48,117 nucleotides of DNA, from positions 1 to 48,117 of the forward strand of contig CAZMRG010000010.1 in assembly GCA_964568655.1 (NCBI GenBank), written 5' to 3'. Every line of letters begins with the position of its first letter. Position 1 is the stretch's first letter. The notes below the pieces were generated by a model. The model worked only from the letters and a program-made list of their open reading frames with translations. It ran no database searches and had not been told where the DNA came from. The position numbers and the translations under genes are program-made. The DNA comes from CAWFKW01 sp964568655 (GTDB lineage: Bacteria > Bacteroidota > Ignavibacteria > Tepidaquicellales > OLB5). This document shows positions 33,642-40,921 of this stretch, in pieces.

Positions 33642-34514
33642 ATGAATAAATCATATACAGAACTTGCTCCCGCCAAAATAAATATCGGACTGCGTATTCT
33701 TTCAAAACGCAGAGACGGTTATCATAACATAGAAACTATTTTTTATCCGGTAAGGATATTTGATCATTTAAGTTTAAATATCCGTAAAATGGCAGCTGAG
33801 TATTCGGGCGCCACTAAAATTAAAGTTACCATTAATCCAAAACTAAAGATATCGAATAAGGATAACATCTGCCTCAAAGCGGCAAAACTATTTTTTGAAA
33901 GGTTTGAAATTAAAGAACCTTACCAGGTTACCATAAACATTAAAAAAAGTATTCCGATTGGCGCAGGGCTTGGAGGCGGCAGCTCGGATGCGGCATGCAT
34001 ACTCAGAATTCTTTCAAAGCATTTTAAAGTTGAACTTATCCACAAGTATCTTCTGAATTTAATTGCCGCTGAGATAGGCAGCGATGTGCCGTTCTTTCTT
34101 ATTGGCAAACCAGCATATGCTGAAAGCAGAGGCGAGCGGCTAACCCATCTTCCGGATTTTGAAATAAACCGCAAAATCCTGATAGTAAACCCCGGGAAAA
34201 ACATTTCGACAAAATGGGCCTATACAGAATTATCAAGGCGCTCCAGAGGTAAATGGAACATAAAAAGACTGGATAAGATAAAGACTTTCGAAATTGGCCG
34301 GACAGGTTTATTTATAAACAGGTTTGAGGATGTTGTCTTCAAAAAATATCCCGCAATAGGTAAGATAAAGGAAAAGATGCTTAAATTGGGAGCTGAGTTC
34401 AGCTTAATGAGCGGAAGCGGCTCATCAGTATACGGGCTGTTTAAAAAAGAAGCGGACTTAAAGTCCGCCCTCAAATACTTCAAAACAAAAAAATATAAAA
34501 CTTTTATCGGTTAA
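33642..34514 (+). CDS. ispE: 4-diphosphocytidyl-2-C-methyl-D-erythritol kinase
   Basis: 290 residues from the ATG at 33642; an ATG five codons earlier (33627) is possible. This GHMP kinase phosphorylates CDP-methylerythritol in the MEP isoprenoid pathway. Signatures: PAKINIGLRILSKRRDGYH with the active-site Lys near residue 12, the ATP loop IPIGAGLGGGSSDAA, GSDVPFF with the catalytic Asp near 148, and the C-terminal MSGSGSSVYG. No other MEP gene is present. Its TAA shares the four bases TTAA (34511-34514) with the stop of the convergent gene. Confidence 0.94.
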   Translation: MNKSYTELAPAKINIGLRILSKRRDGYHNIETIFYPVRIFDHLSLNIRKMAAEYSGATKIKVTINPKLKISNKDNICLKAAKLFFERFEIKEPYQVTINIKKSIPIGAGLGGGSSDAACILRILSKHFKVELIHKYLLNLIAAEIGSDVPFFLIGKPAYAESRGERLTHLPDFEINRKILIVNPGKNISTKWAYTELSRRSRGKWNIKRLDKIKTFEIGRTGLFINRFEDVVFKKYPAIGKIKEKMLKLGAEFSLMSGSGSSVYGLFKKEADLKSALKYFKTKKYKTFIG

Positions 34515-35491
34515 AAATCAACAGTCATATATAGAGTCGGCATACTTTCTGATTTCAAAGTGTATGGCGACGTAAACCTGTTGATCCTGAATCCCGTTTC
34601 CATATGTAATTTCTTATTAAAAGTCGATACGGTCCACGCCGCATCAGCCGCGCTTAATATGTGGTTTAGCACTACAAAATAGATCCCGTCGTTAGCATAA
34701 TCATAAAAATTATTTGCGTCCTGCCTGCTATAGGCATAGTTAACAAATACGGGGTCGCGGTAAGTTTCAAAATTGTAAGGACCCGGCGACTTGGTAGGAT
34801 CATGCGCAAGATTTGTCCATCCGGCCTGGAAAGTCTGGTACTTGCCTATCAACTCGTAAAACTGCTGTGAATCCTGATCAGGCAAAGTGTGTGAAAAATT
34901 ATTTGTCGGGTCGCTCTCACAAACATGAATTTCGCCTTCCAGAGTCTGCCAATTCTGCTCATTCGGATTTATCTGTCCGGAACTCGCGAAACCCTGGTCC
35001 TTTAACCAAGCAGCGTATTTGTGAATGCTCCAGTTCTGGTCCGCATATGCTTCGAAAGCTGCGGTTTTTGTATCGCCTTTATGCTGCAGGTAAGCGTAAG
35101 TTCCCCAGCCAATGATTTCCACGCCGAGGAAAATTGCGGCTTTCAAAATATTGCCGCCGTAAAACTCGCCTGAGCCGGGTAATACTGCCGACATCAACGC
35201 GCCAAGCACCGGAGATCTTTCTTTCTTTCCGCTGCTGACATTTTTACTGATGTTGTTTTGAGGCAGAGTATCGCTCATTAAATCTGATTCATAATTTCTC
35301 ATGAAATCATATTTACCCTGCGCATCTATCTTGAGCCCGGAAAAATCTGACGCTGAAATAAGATTCGCGTCTACCTTTGAGCTTACAGACGTTTTATCGT
35401 AAAACTTCAAGGAGCCCAGCTCCTGTGTGTACAGGCTTTGGCTTATCGCAAATGCGAGAGAAACCGCCAAAATAAATTTAATGTTCTTCAT
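34511..35491 (-). CDS. Exported DUF5683-like membrane protein
   Basis: 326 residues. Signal-like hydrophobic segment at about 5-22. The recognisable part is SPVLGALMSAVLPGSGEFYGG, with two membrane helices to about residue 145; the PGxGxxY turn is the mark of DUF5683 and related small envelope proteins. A Tyr/Asn/Asp-rich soluble region follows, then a weak third hydrophobic segment (GIYFVVLNHILSAADAAW). It is a diverged paralogue of the gene at 36262-37047, which has the same layout, with truA between them. Function unknown; an envelope location is likely. Confidence 0.75.
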   Translation of the reverse strand: MKNIKFILAVSLAFAISQSLYTQELGSLKFYDKTSVSSKVDANLISASDFSGLKIDAQGKYDFMRNYESDLMSDTLPQNNISKNVSSGKKERSPVLGALMSAVLPGSGEFYGGNILKAAIFLGVEIIGWGTYAYLQHKGDTKTAAFEAYADQNWSIHKYAAWLKDQGFASSGQINPNEQNWQTLEGEIHVCESDPTNNFSHTLPDQDSQQFYELIGKYQTFQAGWTNLAHDPTKSPGPYNFETYRDPVFVNYAYSRQDANNFYDYANDGIYFVVLNHILSAADAAWTVSTFNKKLHMETGFRINRFTSPYTLKSESMPTLYMTVDF

Positions 35492-35497
35492 AGTGTT

Positions 35498-36271
35498 TTA
35501 ATAGATTATTTTATCCAATAATAAAGCGTTAGCCGGTACATACTGAATCCTTATAATCTCTCCTTTTTTAAATTTTTCTTTAAACTCTGTTAAACTTACC
35601 TGTCCTGATGCCACTAAAAGCATCATACCAACAATTGCACGCACCATAGAATGCAAAAACCGGTTTGCGCATATTTTAAATTCAGCGCTTCCGTCTTTTT
35701 TCTTCTTTATCCCGGCAAAATAAACATCGCTCATAAAATCATGTTCATCCGATTTATTCTTGCACATTGTTTTAAACGAATGGGCCCCAACCAATGAACT
35801 ACAGAACTTAGAAGCCAGGTCAAAATCAAACTTTCTCTTAAAATAATAATATTTTTCCCCGTCGTAAGCCCTTTTCCTGAAACATATCAGGTACCTGTAT
35901 ATACGTTTCTTTGCGGAATACCTCGCATGGAAATTATCGCTAACCTTTTCCGCCTTCCTGATCGCAATATCCGAAGGCAAAATAGAGTTCAAATTATATG
36001 CAAGTTTATGCAAATCAAGTTTTTGAAACAAGTCCCTATCTATCCTGAAATTCGCGCACTGGTTCAGCGCATGAACTCCGGTATCGGTTCTACCCGCTCC
36101 TGTTAACTTAATTTCATGTCCCGGTAATAAAACCTGTAGAGATTCTTCTATAGTTTGCTGTATTGTAGGTTTGTTTTTCTGTCTTTGCCAGCCAAAATAA
36201 TTCCTGCCGTCAAACTCTATTGTTAATTTAATATTTACCAAGCCGCCTGTTTCCGGGGCCTTCAAAACCAT
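35498..36271 (-). CDS. truA: tRNA pseudouridine(38-40) synthase
   Basis: 257 residues. TruA makes pseudouridine in the anticodon arm of many tRNAs. The catalytic Asp63 lies in GAGRTDTGVHALNQ; other marks are LTIEFDGRNYFGWQRQ, PSDIAIRKAEKV, FHARYSAKKRIYRY, FKTMCKN and the RFLHSMVRAIVGMMLLVASG helix. The ATG at 36271 lies inside the last 10 bases of the upstream DUF5683-like gene, so translation is coupled. The 9 or so residues before the conserved start are not typical but no better ATG is available. Confidence 0.94.
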   Translation of the reverse strand: MVLKAPETGGLVNIKLTIEFDGRNYFGWQRQKNKPTIQQTIEESLQVLLPGHEIKLTGAGRTDTGVHALNQCANFRIDRDLFQKLDLHKLAYNLNSILPSDIAIRKAEKVSDNFHARYSAKKRIYRYLICFRKRAYDGEKYYYFKRKFDFDLASKFCSSLVGAHSFKTMCKNKSDEHDFMSDVYFAGIKKKKDGSAEFKICANRFLHSMVRAIVGMMLLVASGQVSLTEFKEKFKKGEIIRIQYVPANALLLDKIIY

Positions 36272-37047
36272 TTTATGAGATTCAGCTTAATTCCGTCAAC
36301 GTGATTAAAATTCCTGATGATATCAGCCTGCAGGGCAACTCCGCCTGATTCTTCAACGCCTGAATTATATTTATTAGTTAACACTATAGCGCTTATTGCG
36401 CTTATTACATGATTCAATAAAATAGCGCCTACTATAAATAAGCGGTCATTATGGATCCTGTCGCCGGCAAGCTTATCTGACCTGTATGATTCGCGGTCGT
36501 TTACATTATCCCAGTAAAAATCAAAACCAGTTCCAGGGTAATAAACTTTGTCATAATTACCCTGCTGGAGCATATCGTTATTATATTCTTCAACGTTATC
36601 ATAGTTAGCAATGTTCACCCAGAAATTATCATCCCTTGCCTTATTGCCGACCGTGACGCCTGCGTGCGTTGCGGAATAAGAATAAGCGTCATTCAATAGC
36701 CAGTTGCCGTAAACCGTAAACGAAGCATAACCAACCCACAACGCCGCCTCGGATATCAAAAAGTATTTACCTACGTCAAACCGCTTTGTATAAAGCTGTC
36801 CCATTCCCGGAACAAAAAGCGAATATATCATCGCGAGTCCGGCCGATTTCTTTTGCCTCACAGGCATTTTACTGTCAACGGGATTTTTCACGGAATCGCT
36901 CAAATGTGCTTTCAATGAGGTGTTTTCGAACCGATCGAACGTGGAATTGATATGCTTATCCGACAGCTTAAAAGCGCTGTAATCCTTAAACTGGCCAAAG
37001 ACCGAAGAGGAAGCGAAAAGAAATAATATCACGCAGGTTTTTAACAT
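36262..37047 (-). CDS. Exported DUF5683-like membrane protein
   Basis: 261 residues with a signal peptide (about 1-18, ending SSVFG-Q). The DUF5683 mark SAGLAMIYSLFVPGMGQLYTKR with the PGMGQ turn is followed by helices at about 88-112 and 200-222, a Tyr/Asn/Asp-rich exposed region between them, and a C-terminal tail with DIIRNFNHVDG. It overlaps truA by 10 bases and is 39 bases after dsbD in transcription order. A paralogue follows truA. No biochemical function is known to me. Confidence 0.78.
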   Translation of the reverse strand: MLKTCVILFLFASSSVFGQFKDYSAFKLSDKHINSTFDRFENTSLKAHLSDSVKNPVDSKMPVRQKKSAGLAMIYSLFVPGMGQLYTKRFDVGKYFLISEAALWVGYASFTVYGNWLLNDAYSYSATHAGVTVGNKARDDNFWVNIANYDNVEEYNNDMLQQGNYDKVYYPGTGFDFYWDNVNDRESYRSDKLAGDRIHNDRLFIVGAILLNHVISAISAIVLTNKYNSGVEESGGVALQADIIRNFNHVDGIKLNLIKWF

Positions 37048-37085
37048 TACACCTTCATTTAAATTCTGAATTAATAATCGTATCC

Positions 37086-38966
37086 TTAATTCGATAGCGC
37101 TTTCTCCATTACTTTTGTAAATTCCTCAGGCTTTAAAAATCCGGTTATTCTCAATGATTCCATTTCCTTCCCGTTCTTATCCATAAATGCGACCACAGGA
37201 AGACCGAGAATTTTAAATTTACCTTCAATTTCTTTATCGCCTTTTGTGAGGTCGACTTTAATTACGTTAAACTTTTTCGAAAGTTCAATCACTTTCGGGT
37301 CGACATAAGTGTACTTATCCAGCTCTTTGCACTGCGCGCACCAGTCGGCATAGAAGTCTATCAATGTCGGCTTCTCCCCTGCTTTTGCAACCGAGCCGTC
37401 TATCTGCTGTTCGGTCAACAGCATCTGCCATTCAAGCTTGCCGCCGGAGACCTGCTGGTCCTTTGAGAAATGCAAAGTCGAAGCTCCCCAAAATATAAAT
37501 GCAATCGCAATAATATACTTAATTCTGGTATAACCTGAAGCGGTAATAGCTTTTCTATCTATCACTATTAAATAGAATCCCGCCAATATCAAATAAGCCG
37601 GGAATAATATCTCATAAACTTTTGCTGAAATTAATGTTTGCGCGGTGTAAATCGCAAGCCCTATCATAATGAAACCGAAAATTATCTTTACGCCTTCCAT
37701 CCAGACACCCGAACGCGGCAGCTTGCTGATGGAACCCGAAAATATGGCAAGAAATATGTATGGGAATCCTAAACCAAGCGAAAGTACAAAGAACATAAGG
37801 AACCCTAAGAACGGACTTCCTATTTTCCCGACATAAACCAATAGGCTAAGTACAAACGGACCGATACACGGAGCTGCAATAAATCCAACTGTAAGACCCA
37901 TCAACGCTGTGCCAAAATATCCCTGCCTGTTCTTTCCGCTGAAGTTTGCGATAGATTGCGGTATCCTTATTTCATATAACCCGAACATGCTTAACGCAAG
38001 CGCGACGAAAATTGCTATCAATACTACAACAACAATTGGATTTTGAAGAAGGCTTCCGAACAATCCGCCTGTAAGCGCTGCCACTGTGCCAAGCACGGAA
38101 TAAGTTATAGACATTCCGAAGATATAAACAAGCGCCATTACAATTTTCTGCGCCTTGTTCTGATTTACCTGCGCGCCAAAATAGCTTATGGTAATTGGTA
38201 TAAGCGGGTAAACGCACGGCGTTAAGTTAAGCGCAAGTCCGGCAATGAATATAATAAACAGAGCGACAAACAATCCTTTTTCTTTAACGTAAGTTTCAAT
38301 TTCATTTGTCGTAGCTGTGGAAGTTGTTACCTGCTGAGTAGTATCGCGTTTATTTTCTTTTAGAGTTGTAGTCTGCTCGGTTTTTTTAGTAGTATCTTTT
38401 ATTTCCGTCTTCTGTTCTTTATCGGTGGTATCAACTTTCTGGTTCACCTTTGAAGTATCAGCCTTAACTGAATCTTCTTTAATTGTAACCTGAACAGTAA
38501 ACGGCGCGTCTTTAGGCGAGAAACATGCACGGTCATTACAAGCCTGGTAATGAATTGAGCCGCTGATATCATATTTGCCCGGCTTTAAATTTTTATTCGC
38601 CTTCAGGCTCACGCCGATATTAACGGCGCTTTCGTAAACATCAAGCTCGGTTTCAGAGAAGCTGAATTTGAATTTGTGAGAAGGCGGCCAAGCTATTTTT
38701 ACGACTTTAAAATCATTACTCTCTATTTTTAAAGAGGTCGGGATGAGATCTTCATCTGTAACCTTGCTGGCATTTATATGATAGCCCTCAAGAATTGTTC
38801 CTTTAACGTTAATTTTAACGGCTTCGCTTAATTGAAAGTCTTTTTTTGTAGAAGTTGCTGATGCTTTTAGCTGGTCCTGGGAATAAGAAACATTCGCAAG
38901 GGATATTATTAGCAATAATGAAAACAGTAGTTTATACATGAGATTATATGCGGATTTTTCTTTCAT
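37086..38966 (-). CDS. dsbD: Thiol:disulfide interchange protein DsbD
   Basis: 626 residues from the ATG at 38966 (38939 is another possible start). Domains in order: signal (about 10-30); periplasmic DsbD-alpha-like domain with Cys143/Cys148 in YQACNDRACFSP; a long Thr/Lys linker (about 165-225) of low complexity; eight membrane helices of the CcdA type with LTPCVYPLIP (Cys251) and APCIGPF; and a C-terminal thioredoxin domain with ADWCAQCK. DsbD carries electrons from cytoplasmic thioredoxin across the inner membrane to periplasmic reductants and cytochrome c maturation. All six cysteines needed for the relay are there. First gene of the run to the DUF5683-like genes. Confidence 0.93.
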   Translation of the reverse strand: MKEKSAYNLMYKLLFSLLLIISLANVSYSQDQLKASATSTKKDFQLSEAVKINVKGTILEGYHINASKVTDEDLIPTSLKIESNDFKVVKIAWPPSHKFKFSFSETELDVYESAVNIGVSLKANKNLKPGKYDISGSIHYQACNDRACFSPKDAPFTVQVTIKEDSVKADTSKVNQKVDTTDKEQKTEIKDTTKKTEQTTTLKENKRDTTQQVTTSTATTNEIETYVKEKGLFVALFIIFIAGLALNLTPCVYPLIPITISYFGAQVNQNKAQKIVMALVYIFGMSITYSVLGTVAALTGGLFGSLLQNPIVVVVLIAIFVALALSMFGLYEIRIPQSIANFSGKNRQGYFGTALMGLTVGFIAAPCIGPFVLSLLVYVGKIGSPFLGFLMFFVLSLGLGFPYIFLAIFSGSISKLPRSGVWMEGVKIIFGFIMIGLAIYTAQTLISAKVYEILFPAYLILAGFYLIVIDRKAITASGYTRIKYIIAIAFIFWGASTLHFSKDQQVSGGKLEWQMLLTEQQIDGSVAKAGEKPTLIDFYADWCAQCKELDKYTYVDPKVIELSKKFNVIKVDLTKGDKEIEGKFKILGLPVVAFMDKNGKEMESLRITGFLKPEEFTKVMEKALSN

Positions 38967-39472
38967 AGAATGTTCAAATTATTCATACATCTTTTCAAAT
39001 GCAATGAAAATCAATCGGATTTACAGGTTTAGTGGTTTTTAGTCAAGAAATTGTTCCTTATTAGTCATTCGTGAGACTGGAATATTTTTTGTTGTTTTTA
39101 TTTTTAAATCGCAACTTTCGCAAACATGGACTTTAGTGAGATACAGTCAGACGAAACCTGAGATACCCTGATTTTTGTCGCTTGTGCGCCGGAATCGAAA
39201 GTTTTGTTTCAAAAATCCGTCTCATTTCTCACCGACTAAAATGAGAATTCGTCAAAGAGTTAATTAGTTAATTTGGTAAACAATGCCGAGCTTTGAATTA
39301 GTTAATATAAATTGCAAACTGTAATAAATATAATACACGTGTGTTTATGATGTCAAGGATAAAATAAACGACTGTCGGTTAGAGTGGCGAGTGTATTGAG
39401 CGCTAAGTGAGTAGAGACTATAATGAGCATTCGGTCTGCCCGGGATTGAGTATTTCGACCCATCAGGATATT
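38967..39472. other. Intergenic region with no evident gene
   Basis: About 500 bases between dsbD and the terminator of the next T9SS gene. It probably contains the dsbD promoter. I see no ORF with coding character, no tRNA and no clear repeat. A reading frame that appears to join this stretch to the T9SS gene runs through the gap and is not real. Confidence 0.5.
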
Positions 39473-39498
39473 AAAAAAGCGGGCTATTAACCCGCTTT
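39473..39498 (-). terminator. Intrinsic terminator of the T9SS gene next to the gap
   Basis: AAAGCGGG (39476-39483) and CCCGCTTT (39491-39498) form an 8-bp stem with a 7-base loop. On the minus strand it runs into at least six T. It lies just beyond the gap that hides the end of the T9SS gene. Confidence 0.85.
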
Positions 39499-39502
39499 TC
39501 TT

Positions 39503-39602
39503 NNNNNNNNNNNNNNNNNNNNNNNNNNNNNNNNNNNNNNNNNNNNNNNNNNNNNNNNNNNNNNNNNNNNNNNNNNNNNNNNNNNNNNNNNNNNNNNNNN
39601 NN
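39503..39602. other. Assembly gap (100 N)
   Basis: Exactly 100 N covering the last few codons and the stop of the T9SS gene. A placeholder length, as for the other two gaps. Confidence 0.95.
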
Positions 39603-40921
39603 TTCTTAGTATCAGTAAATGTGCCGGTTGTTATCCTGTAGAAATAAACACCGCTTGAATATTTTGAACCATCAAAAAATACCTCATATTCAGAGGGACT
39701 TACTTCCTGATTAACCAACATTTCTTTTTCTCTTCCCAGAATATCAAATATTTTTAACCGGACAAAACTTCTCTTTGGAATTGCAAATTTAATTTTTGTA
39801 GACGGGTTGAACGGATTAGGATAATTCTGATAAAGTTTAAATGACTCAGGTACCCCTGTTGAGAGATTCTTTATTCCAATTGTATATACCATATCTGCGT
39901 ATCTCATAATGCGGTACATATTTGTTACTGCATAAACATAAACTTTATTTTGTTCGGCTACTGCATCAAGCCATAGAATCTGTTCACCGTTTTGAATAGG
40001 AAATGTGATATCATTCCAAGTAAGTCCATTATCTGTGGATTTTCCCACCTGGTCTAATGCACAATAAAACCATGATGATGTTCCTTTGACCCAGACTAAG
40101 TTTTGTAATGTGGGCTCGCCAATTGAAAGATTACGCGAAATATACCACGAGGAGCCTGCATTTGTTGTTTTAAAGAGCGGTACCGGTGGGCCTCCATAAC
40201 AACTTGACATTGCAGTATTATTGTCATACATGAATTGGACGGCTGAAACAAAATAGCTACTGTAAGGCAATGTAATTGTTTGCCAGTTCAGCCCTCCATT
40301 GGCAGTGTAAGCTATCTTAGGTATTTGGTTAACCCCCTGACTATTTAACCCAAACCAAAAGTGTAACGAGTCTGTAACGCAACCCGTATATGCAGCTCCG
40401 ACATAATCACCATTCAATTGTGGTGTAAAAAGCATCCAATTAAGCCCGCTATCAGTGGTTTTATAAATTCTGAATGGCGTGTTAGGACCTCCCGGGGGAT
40501 CGCTAAATATATAACCGTAATTGGAATTGATGGCGCTGAACTTAATGTCGTTAATATAAGCTCCTGGGTTAAGCTGCAACAACCAGTTGAAACCTCCGTT
40601 TGAAGTAACGTAAATTTTCCCGTTATATGTACCTATCCATGCACGCATTGCGTCTATTGCTGCGATACAGACCGGCTTTTCAGTCCTGATATCGTCAATT
40701 GATATTGGGCTCCATCCATTGCGGGTTCTCCTTTCAATAAATGCGGAATCAGCGTCATAGTAATATCCAATCATCCATGAAACACTAGAATCAACAGTTG
40801 TCATTGTGTTTATTGCAGGCGGATTATTCTTCCAAGTTAGGGTAGTATCAACGCTCCATTGGGCATTGCATGGCAATGCCCAATAGAAAAAAAATATGAA
40901 TAATAGGTTTGAAAATTTCAT
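39603..40921 (-). CDS. Secreted Ycf48/BNR-like protein with T9SS sorting domain (3' end in gap)
   Basis: About 439 residues are visible from the ATG at 40921, with a signal peptide (about 1-21). Asp-box/Ycf48 repeats: VTSNGGFNW, KTTDSGLNW, YTANGGLNW, KTTNAGSSW and KSTDNGLTW. The sorting domain (YQNYPNPFNPST, FDILGREKEMLV, GVYFYRI) breaks off at FTDTKK, where the usual KMxLxK-stop would follow within the gap. The ATG overlaps the TGA of the upstream phospholipase-like gene (ATGA at 40918-40921), so the two secreted proteins are translated together and may work together. Confidence 0.86.

Noticed and set aside
38967..39352. Inverted repeat or mobile element remnant between dsbD and the T9SS gene
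   Set aside because: Short complementary stretches (GTGAGA / TCTCAC) exist but do not extend to a convincing structure.
39353..39502. Continuation of the T9SS gene beyond the gap
   Set aside because: The T9SS tail should end within a few codons after FTDTKK, and the far side contains a terminator hairpin and no sorting-domain sequence.
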